Origin: DATMMS01 sp036824145
GTDB taxonomy: Bacteria; Chloroflexota; Dormibacteria; DASZGP01
Length of the DNA stretch: 14,631 nt
Direction of reading: 5' to 3'
Assembly (NCBI GenBank): GCA_036824145.1
Contig: DAITAT010000043.1
Location: 1-14,631, forward strand
The translations under genes were made by a program, and so were the position numbers. A model generated the notes under the pieces. The model had not been told where the DNA came from and did no database searches. It saw only the letters and a program-made list of their open reading frames with translations. Numbering within the stretch: position 1 is the first letter of the stretch; every line of letters starts with the position of its first letter. This document shows, piece after piece, positions 1 through 9,145 of this stretch.

Positions 1-551
1 GGAGCCGGCTGATGACTCTCATCGGCGAGGCTCATGAGGTCCTGACCGACCACGACCGCCGCCGGGCGTACGACGTCGTCTGGCGGGCTCGGAGCGACAA
101 GGTCGCCGCCGAGAACCTCCGCAAGGGCGACCTGCGTGGCGATTGGGAGACCCGCTACCGGTGGGAGATGGCCGAGCTGGCCGAGCTTGAGGACGACATC
201 GCCGAACTGCTCGAGGAGATCAAGAGCGCCGCCGGCGCCGGCACGCCGACCGGCGACGCCGGGTCGCGGCTGGCGACGGCGATGGACAACTACGAGGCCG
301 AGATCCTCGAGCTCAGGGCTCAAACCCACGGCCTGCCTCCGCAGCTCCTGCGATTCGGTGACACCGTCCGCTACGAGATGCAGCGCAAAGAGCACCTGAT
401 CTCCGGTACGCAGCAACTGATCGCCTGGCTACCGCAAGCCTCGCGTCCCGACGCCGCCGAGGAGGCTGCCAAACGCATTGCGGCGATCGAGCAGGTGATG
501 GAGGCAGTCCGGGCCGCTCAGAACCAGTTCGACCTCTCCGGTCTGGGCTGA
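1..551 (+). CDS. J-domain (DnaJ-like) protein, 3' part
   Basis: The gene is cut by the left window edge. The frame is open from base 3, so the ATG at 12 is probably internal and not the true start. The first residues, around IGEAHEVLTDHDRRRAYD, match the end of a J domain (helix III and the following 'D..RR.AYD' segment), the module that stimulates the ATPase of DnaK/Hsp70. The diagnostic HPD tripeptide would lie upstream of the window and cannot be checked. After the J domain come about 150 mostly helical, charged residues with coiled-coil character (ELAELEDDIAELLEEI). There is no Gly/Phe linker, no zinc-finger CxxCxGxG repeat and no canonical DnaJ C-terminal domain, so this is not a full type I DnaJ. 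More likely it is a J-domain protein with a private C-terminal helical region. It converges on the exporter gene with only 15 bp between the stops. Confidence 0.7.
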   Translation, partial: SRLMTLIGEAHEVLTDHDRRRAYDVVWRARSDKVAAENLRKGDLRGDWETRYRWEMAELAELEDDIAELLEEIKSAAGAGTPTGDAGSRLATAMDNYEAEILELRAQTHGLPPQLLRFGDTVRYEMQRKEHLISGTQQLIAWLPQASRPDAAEEAAKRIAAIEQVMEAVRAAQNQFDLSGLG

Positions 552-566
552 GGTCGACGCCGAGCT

Positions 567-1811
567 CTAGGGAGACGCCGCGACCCGGGCCGACGGCCGG
601 GATCCGTGGGGAATCGTGATCAGGGCCACCCCCGCTGCGGCGAAGGTGACGAGCACGCTGACCAATAGCGCGAAGCTCAATCCAAAGTGGAGGAGGGGAC
701 CGGTCAGGGCGGAGCCAATCGGGTTGCCGGAGTAGTTGAGGCTCATCGATACCGCCATCGCCCGCCCAAACCAGGCCACCTCGGTGGCCCGCTGGCGCAG
801 CGAGAAGATGGCCACGTCGACGGGCCCCATCGAGAGCCCCAGGATCAGCGACGCGGCGTAGACAACCCAGAGGTTGGTCGCCAACAGCAGCAGCGCTGTC
901 CCGGCGGCCGCCACCACCGTGACCGCGGCGATCACGGGACGTTCCCTGCCCTCGGAGTCGATGCGCCCGAAGAGCAGCGCGGAGACGACCCCGCCGGCGC
1001 CCTGCAGCCCCCACATCACGCCGACCTCGGCGGCGCTGCCGTGGAGGTGGTCCAAGATCAGGACCGGGAGTGCCACGATCAGGATCCCGGTGCCGATGTT
1101 GAGCACGAAGAGGCACAGCGCCAGGCCCCGGAGGGTGACGTTGTGGACGACGTAGCCGATGGCGGCGACCGCGTCGCGCAGCAGGGTAGCCTCTGACGCC
1201 GCCGCCGTTCCGGGCTCAATCATGCCGATCATCACCACGCCACCGGCAGCGAAGACGAACGCGGTCATCATCAGGGCCACCTCCGCCCCGAGCGTTCCGA
1301 CCAGCGTCCCGGCGATCGCCGGTCCGGCGATCGTGACCGCCGTATAGCCGACGCTGTCGGCGGCATTGCCACGATCCCAGAGATGACGCGGCAGCAGCAA
1401 TGGCACCATGGTGCGAAGGCCGGCGGCGCTGAGGAGCCCGGTGACCGAGCCCAAGGTGACCAGGGGAAGCAGGGTCAACGGCGTCAGCTGGTGCAGCGCC
1501 GAGAGGGTGACGATCAGGAGGAGCGAGGTGGCAGCGACGAAATAGTCGAAGGTGATGAAGCGCACCCGGCCGTAGCGGTCCAGCAGGGCTCCGGCCAGCG
1601 GGCTGGCCAACAGTGCCGGGAAGACTCCGAGGAACACCACCACCCCCGCCAGTCCAGGCGAATGGAACTTCTCCAGCACGAAGAGCACCATCGCGACCAC
1701 CCACATCGTCTGCGCCATGCGTCCCAGCAGGGTGGTCGCAGCGAAGCGGCCGAAGCCCGGCACGCGGAACAGCGAGATGTAGCTGACGTCGTCGCTGGGG
1801 CCGCGTTCCAT
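567..1811 (-). CDS. MFS transporter (drug-efflux-like)
   Basis: A 414-residue, very hydrophobic protein of the usual MFS length, with roughly twelve predicted membrane segments in two halves. It is a cytoplasmic-membrane secondary transporter. The loop after the second helix carries a motif A-like sequence, GALLDRYGR at about residues 74-82, as in proton-driven efflux MFS proteins (the MFS_1/MFS_3 type). The substrate cannot be read from the sequence. I chose the ATG at 1811, which gives the short polar N-terminus MERGPSDDVSYISLFR before helix 1. The frame stays open upstream to about 2309, but that extension lies antisense to etfB and has no transporter character, so it is rejected. No clear Shine-Dalgarno precedes the start. 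The gene is divergent from etfB, and the 121 bp between the two starts must hold both promoters. Confidence 0.85.
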   Translation of the reverse strand: MERGPSDDVSYISLFRVPGFGRFAATTLLGRMAQTMWVVAMVLFVLEKFHSPGLAGVVVFLGVFPALLASPLAGALLDRYGRVRFITFDYFVAATSLLLIVTLSALHQLTPLTLLPLVTLGSVTGLLSAAGLRTMVPLLLPRHLWDRGNAADSVGYTAVTIAGPAIAGTLVGTLGAEVALMMTAFVFAAGGVVMIGMIEPGTAAASEATLLRDAVAAIGYVVHNVTLRGLALCLFVLNIGTGILIVALPVLILDHLHGSAAEVGVMWGLQGAGGVVSALLFGRIDSEGRERPVIAAVTVVAAAGTALLLLATNLWVVYAASLILGLSMGPVDVAIFSLRQRATEVAWFGRAMAVSMSLNYSGNPIGSALTGPLLHFGLSFALLVSVLVTFAAAGVALITIPHGSRPSARVAASP

Positions 1812-1833
1812 GCGAGTGAGGCTACCGTGACAC

Positions 1834-1863
1834 CTGATGACGCAGCGCGCCAGCAGGTACAAT
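1834..1863 (+). promoter_or_regulatory. Candidate promoter of etfB
   Basis: TACAAT at 1858-1863 matches five of six bases of the sigma-70 -10 hexamer. A weak -35-like CTGATG (1834-1839) lies 18 bp upstream. Transcription would start near 1870 and leave a leader of about 60 nt before the GTG of etfB. The -35 is poor, so this rests mainly on the -10 match and its position in the divergent gap. Confidence 0.3.
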
Positions 1864-1932
1864 CTGCGCGGCCCAGACGGCTCGTCGTTTCTGCCTGTCG
1901 GTGTGGCCCCTACCAATCTTGAGGATCTCTGC

Positions 1933-2709
1933 GTGAACGTTTTCGTGACCGTGAAGCAGACCCCCGACCCGAACGCCACGCCCAAGCTCGGCGAGAACCA
2001 CCGGCTTGTCCGTGACGGGGTTGAGCTGGTCATGGACCAGGGCGACGAGTACGGCGTCGAAGAGGGTCTCCAGCTTGCTGAGAAGACCGGCGGACAGGTA
2101 ACGGTGGTGTCGATGGGTCCGGAGAAGGCCAACGACGCCATCCGCAAAGCGCTCTCGATGGGCGCCGAGAGCGGAATCCTGATCACCGACCCGGCGCTCG
2201 CGGGATCCGATGCGCTGGGCACGGCCCGGGCCATCGCCGCCGCCGTCAAGGACAAGGGCTTCGACATCCTCATCTGTGGCACCGAGTCTTTCGACGGCTC
2301 GACCGGCATGGTTCCCCCGCAGGTCGCCGAAATCCTGGGCGTGCCTCACCTCTCCTTCGCCAAGAAGCTGGACGTCGAGGGCAACAAGGTCACGGTGCAG
2401 CGACAGACCGCCGACGGCTACGTGACCCTGGAGGCCGAAACCCCCGTCGTGGTGACGGTGACCGGGGGGCTGAACGAGCCTCGCTACCCAACCTTGAAAG
2501 GCATCATGGGCGCCAAGAGCAAGACTGTCGAGACGCTTGATGCTGCTGCGCTGGGCCTGGATGCCGGCAGCGTCGGTGAGGCCGGTGCCCTGGTCAAGGT
2601 GGAGAGTGTCGAGGCGGCGCCGGAGCGCCAGGCCGGCGAGGTCATCACGGATGAAGGTCAGTCCGGCGAGCGCGTGGCAGCGCTGCTGGTCGAATTGAAG
2701 GTGCTCTGA
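1933..2709 (+). CDS. etfB: Electron transfer flavoprotein, beta subunit
   Basis: A 258-residue EtfB, the usual family length. With EtfA it forms the heterodimer that carries electrons from acyl-CoA and related dehydrogenases to the ETF:quinone oxidoreductase or another acceptor. Visible family marks are the N-terminus NVFVTVKQTPDP, the nucleotide-binding segment ESFDGSTGMVPPQVAEILG (about residues 115-133), and the ETF-beta signature from VTGGLNEPRYP to GIMGAKSK. I chose the GTG at 1933 over an in-frame ATG at 1837. The GTG gives the conserved start, and GAGGA lies at 1921-1925; the extra 32 residues upstream look non-conserved. The stop overlaps the etfA start (TGATG), so the two are translationally coupled. 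No FixC/FixX genes sit beside it, and I cannot tell from the sequence whether this ETF bifurcates electrons. Confidence 0.95.
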   Translation: MNVFVTVKQTPDPNATPKLGENHRLVRDGVELVMDQGDEYGVEEGLQLAEKTGGQVTVVSMGPEKANDAIRKALSMGAESGILITDPALAGSDALGTARAIAAAVKDKGFDILICGTESFDGSTGMVPPQVAEILGVPHLSFAKKLDVEGNKVTVQRQTADGYVTLEAETPVVVTVTGGLNEPRYPTLKGIMGAKSKTVETLDAAALGLDAGSVGEAGALVKVESVEAAPERQAGEVITDEGQSGERVAALLVELKVL

Positions 2710-3674
2710 TGGCTGAGATCTGGGTCCACGTAGAAGAAGACGAGGGCAAAGTCGCCCCCATCACCCTGGAGATACTGACCAAGGCGCGCACCCTGGGTGT
2801 CGACGTCGTGGCCGTCGCGCTGGGCTCAGCGGCCAACCAGGTCGACCAGCTGGGCGAGTACGGGGCGACCAAGGTCCTGGCCGACGCTCGCGGCGACTAC
2901 AGCGAGTACTTCTCGCTGCCCGCGGTCGAGGCATTTGTGTCGCTGGCCCAGGAGCGCAAGCCCCTGGCCATCGTCTTTGGGGGGAGCAATGACGGCCGCG
3001 ACATCGGTTGCCGGGTTGCCGCCCGCCTTGGCGTCGGCATGGCCGCCCTTGCCACCGATCTGAGCGTCGAGGGCGAATCGATCAAGGTCGAGGTGCCGAT
3101 ATTCGGCGCCAGTCAGATCTCGCGCAAGTCCTTCAGTGGGAGCGGGCCGTACGTGGTCACAATCCGGCCCAAGGCCTTTGCTGCCGAGCCGGGCGCCGCC
3201 GGGGCGCCGGCCGTCGAGCAGGTCAGCCCGGAGCTGCCCGAGTCCACCAAGCGAGTGCGCATCCTCGACCGCAGCGTGGAGGCCAGTGAGGGCCCCAAGC
3301 TCGAAGAGGCCACCGTCGTGGTCACCGGTGGGCGTGGCATGGGCGGCCCCGAGAAATTCGTCATCCTCCAGGAGCTGGCCGGGCTGCTGGGCGGCGCTGT
3401 CGGCGCCACTCGCGCCGTCGTCGACGCCGGCTGGATGCCCTACGGGATGCAGGTTGGCCAGACCGGTAAGACCGTCAAGCCCAACGTCTACATCGCCTGC
3501 GGCGTGTCCGGGGCGATGCAGCACACCGTGGGCATGAAGGGGAGCAAGAACATCATCTCCGTCAACAAGGACGAGGAAGCTCCAATCTTCAAGCTCAGCG
3601 ACCTCGGCATCGTAGGCGACGTCCACAAGGTCGTGCCCCAGATCATCGAGGCGGTCAAAGCCAAGAAGGGCTAG
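2709..3674 (+). CDS. etfA: Electron transfer flavoprotein, alpha subunit
   Basis: A 321-residue EtfA, a full-length partner of the upstream etfB. Residues 1 to about 190 form the N-terminal ETF domain (MAEIWVHVEEDEGKVAPIT onward). From about residue 205 the C-terminal FAD-binding domain is clear: GGRGMGGPEKF, then GAVGATRAVVDAGWMPYGMQVGQTGK, and the SGAMQHTVGMKGSK and NKDEEAPIF segments that cradle the FAD. The ATG overlaps the etfB stop, typical of a coupled two-subunit operon. Dodecin follows after 55 bp on the same strand, so a shared transcript is plausible. Nothing is missing or unusual in the motifs. Confidence 0.96.
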   Translation: MAEIWVHVEEDEGKVAPITLEILTKARTLGVDVVAVALGSAANQVDQLGEYGATKVLADARGDYSEYFSLPAVEAFVSLAQERKPLAIVFGGSNDGRDIGCRVAARLGVGMAALATDLSVEGESIKVEVPIFGASQISRKSFSGSGPYVVTIRPKAFAAEPGAAGAPAVEQVSPELPESTKRVRILDRSVEASEGPKLEEATVVVTGGRGMGGPEKFVILQELAGLLGGAVGATRAVVDAGWMPYGMQVGQTGKTVKPNVYIACGVSGAMQHTVGMKGSKNIISVNKDEEAPIFKLSDLGIVGDVHKVVPQIIEAVKAKKG

Positions 3675-3729
3675 GTGTGCCAAGATCGATCCTTCGGTCT
3701 ACCACCAAGGGAGCTGTGAGGAGAAACTG

Positions 3730-3942
3730 ATGGCAGAGAGCATTTACCGGGTTACCGAGATCGTGGGCACCAGTTCGGAGTCGTGGGAGACTGCGGCGCG
3801 CAACGCCGTCGAAACCGCGAGCAAGTCGCTTCGGGACCTGCGCGTGGCCGAGATCGTGAAGCTCGACATCACCGTGAAGAACGGCAAGGTCGAGTTTTAT
3901 CGCGCTCGCGTCAACGTCTCGTTCAAGTTCGACGGCAAGTAA
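3730..3942 (+). CDS. Dodecin (flavin-binding storage/buffer protein)
   Basis: A 70-residue protein that matches dodecins along its whole length: a first strand SIYRVTEIVGTS, then SWETAARNAVETASKSLRDLR forming the helix, and two strands ending in YRARVNVSFKF. Dodecins assemble as hollow dodecamers that bind riboflavin, FMN or related flavins and quench their photochemistry, acting as flavin buffers in the cytoplasm. A strong Shine-Dalgarno AGGAG (3719-3723) lies 6 nt before the ATG. The position 55 bp behind etfBA fits a flavin theme, though shared regulation is inferred. Assignment to the family is firm; the ligand and precise role are not readable here. Confidence 0.93.
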   Translation: MAESIYRVTEIVGTSSESWETAARNAVETASKSLRDLRVAEIVKLDITVKNGKVEFYRARVNVSFKFDGK

Positions 3943-4019
3943 CTCCAACCGGAGCCGATGAGGCTCTGATCTCAGCGGGGCAGTTCGAGGCCCTTCTGCG
4001 CGCCCAGGAGCACGCCCAG

Positions 4020-4424
4020 GTGGAGGCTTTGGGCGAGGCGAACTCCTGGTTGATCACCATGGAGGGGCGCGTCCGGCAGCGCGTAAACGTCGCCGTGGTG
4101 CTGCGGGCCGATCGCGTGTCCTTCTACTTGTTCATGGTCCGCGCCCCGCGGGAGAACCACGCCGACTTCTATCACCTGCTGCTGCGAAAGAACATGCGCA
4201 CCTTCGCGATGAAGTACTGCCTCGATGCCGACAGCGACGTCTGGCTGATGGCAGAGCTGCCCCGCAACGGCTTCGACGCCGGTGAGCTGGACCGCATCCT
4301 CGGCGTCTTCTACCTGGAGAGCGAGTCAGCCTTCGAGGCCCTGGTCCACCTCGGCTACCCGGGGGTGTTCCCGGCGCTGAGCACCATGCCAGCGCCGGGA
4401 AAGGAGTTACCCAGCGACAGCTAG
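4020..4424 (+). CDS. YbjN-family (type III secretion chaperone-like fold) protein
   Basis: As called it has 134 residues. The core resembles the actinobacterial YbjN-like family (for example mycobacterial Rv0487, from memory): a beta-rich start, then APRENHADFYHLLLRKN (about residues 42-58), the LDADSDVWLMAELP strand pair, and a helical end ELDRILGVFYLESESAFEALVHLGY. The biochemical role of the family is not established; the fold resembles T3SS chaperones. I chose the GTG at 4020 because AGGAG (4006-4010) precedes it by 9 nt. However, the frame reads on upstream through a helix-like stretch (GQFEALLRAQEHAQ) that looks like the missing family N-terminus. No ATG/GTG/TTG begins that stretch after the dodecin stop; only a CTG at 3966 could. 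It overlaps the anti-sigma gene tail-to-tail by 18 bp. Confidence 0.75.
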   Translation: MEALGEANSWLITMEGRVRQRVNVAVVLRADRVSFYLFMVRAPRENHADFYHLLLRKNMRTFAMKYCLDADSDVWLMAELPRNGFDAGELDRILGVFYLESESAFEALVHLGYPGVFPALSTMPAPGKELPSDS

Positions 4425-5147
4425 GTCGATGACCAGCCGGGTCGGGCCTGTCAGTTCACTGACCCGGTAGCACGCCGGGCCCTGGATGCCAAGACCCCAG
4501 GTCAAGACCCTCTCGAAGTCGCCCAGCTGGTAGACCTCCTTGAGGGCATCGAGGTTGGCCTTGAGGTCGGTGCTTCCCGCGTACGAGCCCTGTCCAGTGC
4601 TCATCGGGAGATGGATCCGCATGCCAGTGGTACCGGCGAGGGTCACCGGCATGCCGCTGGCGTCGGTGGTGAAGTTCGTATTCGGCTGCAGGGTCAGGTC
4701 GTATTGCGGCATGGAGGCCGAGGAGAACTCGAAGGTGACGCGGTCGAAGCCAGTCTGATGGGCGGCGCGGACGGCCACCAGCTGACCAACGACTCCACTG
4801 TTTCCGCCCGTCGTCGCGGTGGAGCAGGCGAATGGCGGCTGCGGCGTGGCGGCCGCCGACGGTTCGGGCGACGCCGGTTCGGGCGAGGCCGGTTCCGCGG
4901 TCGCCGATGCCGTGGAGGCAGGACCTACGGGTCCCTTGGCCTTCCCCGGGCCGAGCTGGTAGGCGTTGTAGCCCAGGATCGCGACCAGGGCCAAGGGCAC
5001 GGCGACGGCGGCCAGTCGGACCGCCATCAACGAGCGCCCGCCAATTCGAGATTGAATTCCAGCGGTGACTGTTCCGGGCACGTTCCTTACCTCCTGTGCC
5101 TCCGAACGGAGGGTCTCCCTCAGGTTGCGTTCGAAGTCGTCTGTCAT
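4407..5147 (-). CDS. Putative anti-sigma factor: single-pass membrane protein with AMIN-like outer domain
   Basis: A 246-residue protein encoded directly behind an ECF sigma gene with an ATGA overlap, the usual place for a cognate anti-sigma factor. Residues 1-40 are cytoplasmic and charged. Residues about 42-62 form one membrane helix. Residues about 68-105 are a Pro/Ala/Ser/Glu-rich linker with PASPE repeats. The outside domain (about 108-244) has FDRVTFEF and CYRVSELTGPTRLVIDLA, which resembles the AMIN-like domain, a fold linked to binding envelope polymers. Two cysteines outside the membrane (C108, C226) could form a disulfide. The N-terminus lacks the HxxxCxxC zinc-finger motif of classical ZAS anti-sigma factors, so the sigma-binding role rests on genome position and topology. 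It could instead be an envelope protein merely coexpressed with the sigma factor. Confidence 0.7.
   Translation of the reverse strand: MTDDFERNLRETLRSEAQEVRNVPGTVTAGIQSRIGGRSLMAVRLAAVAVPLALVAILGYNAYQLGPGKAKGPVGPASTASATAEPASPEPASPEPSAAATPQPPFACSTATTGGNSGVVGQLVAVRAAHQTGFDRVTFEFSSASMPQYDLTLQPNTNFTTDASGMPVTLAGTTGMRIHLPMSTGQGSYAGSTDLKANLDALKEVYQLGDFERVLTWGLGIQGPACYRVSELTGPTRLVIDLAVAG
4861..4890 (+). repeat. Two 15-bp direct repeats coding the PASPE linker
   Basis: GGTTCGGGCGACGCC is followed at once by GGTTCGGGCGAGGCC, with a partial third copy (GGTTC) after it. On the minus strand they encode the PASPE-PASPE linker of the membrane protein, so linker length could vary by slippage. Confidence 0.8.
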
Positions 5148-5680
5148 GTGTCTTCCTCTGGTGACCCGGTGAGCTCGCGGAGGCGACGAAGCGCCACCTT
5201 GAGCCGGGACTTGGCTGCGTCGACGCTCAGGCCGAGGTTGGCAGCGGTCTCCTCGACGGTGAGGTCCTGGTAGTAGTGCAGGACGATGACGGCTCGCGAC
5301 CTGGCGTCGAGCCGGCCCAGGGCTGCGGCGAGATCGATCCTGGATTCATCTGGGGCCGATGCCGACCGCTGGGTGAGCCGGCCCGCGGCGGCGACGAGAG
5401 CATCGAACCGATGCCGCCGCCGATAGGCGGAGATGCTCTCGTTGGCGGCGATCCGGTTGAGCCAGGGACCGGGGTCGTCGCTGCGCAGAGAGCCGATTTG
5501 ACGCCAGGCCTTGATGAAGGTCTCCTGGGTCACGTCCTCGGCCAACGAAGGGTCCCGCAGGATCAACCGCGCCGTCCGCAGCACCTGGAGTCCGTATTGG
5601 TTCACCAGGACCCCAAAGGCGTCCCGATCCCCGGACTGGCATTGTGCCACGAGCGTCTGGAGCGTAGGTTCCATCAGCAT
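5144..5680 (-). CDS. ECF (sigma-70 family group 4) RNA polymerase sigma factor
   Basis: A 178-residue sigma factor with the two-domain ECF layout. Region 2 spans about residues 12-90, with the core DVTQETFIKAWRQI and the promoter-melting/-10 recognition stretch RIAANESISAYRRRHR. Region 4 spans about 115-172, with the helix-turn-helix TVEETAANLGLSVDAAKSRL binding the -35. There is no extra C-terminal domain. The ATG at 5680 follows a purine-rich GAGGGG; an ATG at 5674 is also possible. The stop overlaps the start of the next gene (ATGA), so sigma and its probable membrane-bound anti-sigma are made in a coupled way. The usual expectation, known from the family and inferred here, is release of sigma on envelope stress and autoregulation. 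I did not find a clear ECF-type GGAAC/CGTC autoregulatory promoter upstream. Confidence 0.92.
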   Translation of the reverse strand: MLMEPTLQTLVAQCQSGDRDAFGVLVNQYGLQVLRTARLILRDPSLAEDVTQETFIKAWRQIGSLRSDDPGPWLNRIAANESISAYRRRHRFDALVAAAGRLTQRSASAPDESRIDLAAALGRLDARSRAVIVLHYYQDLTVEETAANLGLSVDAAKSRLKVALRRLRELTGSPEEDT

Positions 5681-5726
5681 CTCACCCCTCTAGACGCCCC
5701 TGGTGCCCAAAACGGGTGAAGGGCAT

Positions 5727-5756
5727 CATATAGGTCCTCGGGAAGCTTCCCGCCAA
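5727..5756 (-). promoter_or_regulatory. Candidate sigma-gene promoter with embedded palindrome
   Basis: Read on the minus strand, TTGGCG (5756-5751) and TATATG (5732-5727) are spaced by 18 bp and could be the -35 and -10 of the sigma gene. They lie about 50 bp before its ATG. A perfect 14-bp palindrome, CGGGAAGCTTCCCG (5739-5752), fills most of the spacer, where a dimeric repressor would block RNA polymerase. The hexamers match only 3/6 and 4/6, so the promoter itself is tentative; the palindrome is certain. Confidence 0.4.
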
Positions 5757-5787
5757 GTATGTAGTTCTCAGGTTTGGCTGCCATCGG

Positions 5788-5802
5788 GTCGGGTATACCG
5801 AC
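5788..5802 (+). repeat. Short inverted repeat upstream of lon
   Basis: GTCGG and CCGAC flank GTATA, 33 bp before the lon start. It lies on the lon side of the 154-bp divergent gap between the sigma gene and lon and could be an operator for lon. Five-bp arms are short enough to arise by chance in GC-rich DNA. Confidence 0.3.
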
Positions 5803-5834
5803 AGAACTAACGCCGCAAGACACAGGAGCCGCCA

Positions 5835-8339
<2,505 letters not shown>

Positions 8340-8496
8340 CCCGCTCCCCGGACCCCCCCAATTGGGCCGAGTTCGGTCTGGACCCCTGGTGCCAGCCGCT
8401 CTTTTCCGATTGCGTTCGTATTGGATGCGCCCCATAATCGGCCCCATACATTTTGCCTTCATACAAACTACCGACCCGGGAGCCGTGGGATTAGCA
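8340..8496. other. Gene-free stretch behind lon, AT-richer than its surroundings
   Basis: I see no convincing gene in these 157 bp. Contents: a 10-bp palindrome CCCAATTGGG (8357-8366) without a T-run, two CCCCATA copies 12 bp apart, and a promoter-like pair TTGCGT (8410-8415) and CATAAT (8433-8438) spaced by 17 bp on the plus strand with no gene directly downstream. No methyltransferase C-terminal sequence is recognisable here in any frame, although this is where the tail of the neighbouring methyltransferase would be expected. Confidence 0.5.
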
Positions 8497-9024
8497 CTAG
8501 CAGCCACCCCAGACTCGGCCAACTAGTCTTGCCTTCGTGAATACGGTCGCGCCTCGGCACAGCCGGTGACGGAACCGCCATGACCAGCGGCAACGCCACC
8601 CACGGCACGGTGGGGCAGTACACCGGGCGAAGTAGGCGCGGTCCTCCTTGATGTGCTCGATGACGTCCATGAGCAGGAAGATGTCGCCGTTGCCGCCTTT
8701 GTCGCCCAGGTCATCGGGTGCATCGCCGGCGATGAATGTGAGGCTCGGGAAACGCCGCCGGGCCGCGGCGATGAGGTCCTCGGAGACGTCGATCCCAACA
8801 CATTTGTAGTCCCCGGCGAATGCGGCCACGTTGGCGCCGGCGCCACAACCCACGTCAACGATGGTGCCGCCGTTGCCCGGGGGTACCAGGCTGTGAACCA
8901 GTGGAGTGATGATTCGCCGACGGGCCACGTACCACCAGTGACGGTCCTCGAAGGTCTCGTAGACATCGACCGGGTTGGGCTGCGGGCCCTTGTCGAGGGG
9001 CTCCTGGGAGAGAACCTCAGCCAT
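8497..9024 (-). pseudogene. SAM-dependent methyltransferase, probably 3'-decayed
   Basis: The open frame codes 175 residues from the ATG at 9024. The first ~134 are a normal class I methyltransferase start: YETFEDRHWWYVARRRIIT (22-40), motif I VDVGCGAGANVAAF (56-69), the acidic end of strand 2 GIDVSEDL (78-85), and the motif II region IFLLMDVIEHI (115-125). Then the protein turns into an Arg/Trp/Cys-rich tail with no family character. The other two frames across about 8530-8620 carry pieces that resemble the missing 'VLxPGG' and 'VPAxPxLWSRRDxIHxGxRR' segments (VLPHRAVGGVA, then LVMAVPSPAVPRRDRIHEGK). This suggests successive frameshifts. The usual ~70-100 further residues are absent. It may instead be an intact short protein or an assembly error. 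Its substrate is unknown. It is divergent from ispH. Confidence 0.6.
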
Positions 9025-9076
9025 CACGCCGCTAGTCTGCCATACGGCATCAGCTGGCCCCGGGAGGGCCGTCGGC

Positions 9077-9121
9077 GGGACCGGTGTTGTCCTTGGGCGT
9101 CAAATTCGGCAGGCCGGTCCC
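9077..9121 (+). repeat. 8-bp inverted repeat upstream of ispH
   Basis: GGGACCGG (9077-9084) and CCGGTCCC (9114-9121) are exact reverse complements separated by 29 bp. They lie in the gap between the methyltransferase start and ispH, just upstream of the putative ispH -10 box. It could be a looped operator or chance in GC-rich DNA. Confidence 0.35.
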
Positions 9122-9132
9122 ACACACAGGCC

Positions 9133-9145
9133 TAAGATCAAATCG
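9133..9145 (+). promoter_or_regulatory. Putative -10 box of a leaderless ispH transcript
   Basis: TAAGAT (9133-9138) ends 7 nt before the ispH ATG, so RNA would start at or next to the start codon. There is no Shine-Dalgarno in the interval. The same hexamer sits 6 nt before the hemQ ATG in this window. A good -35 is not visible. Confidence 0.5.

Noticed and set aside
1837..1932. Earlier in-frame ATG for etfB (32 extra residues)
   Set aside because: EtfB proteins start at the NVFVTVKQ equivalent; the GTG at 1933 has GAGGA upstream, and the extra residues look non-conserved.
1812..2309. N-terminal extension of the minus-strand MFS frame by 166 residues
   Set aside because: It is antisense to the well-supported etfB, is rich in Ser/Pro with no transporter features, and the ATG at 1811 gives a normal MFS length.
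2826..3683. 285-residue minus-strand frame across etfA
   Set aside because: It mirrors etfA codons, with no motifs and no start signal; etfA is certain on the plus strand.
8357..8366. CCCAATTGGG as a lon terminator
   Set aside because: It is a loopless palindrome with only AT pairs in the middle and no following T-run; it does not meet the pattern of an intrinsic terminator.
8410..8438. Promoter-like TTGCGT-N17-CATAAT on the plus strand
   Set aside because: No plus-strand gene follows until ispH at 9146, which has its own start signal. The -35 matches only 3/6, so it may be chance in an AT-richer gap; kept only as a note in the gap entry.
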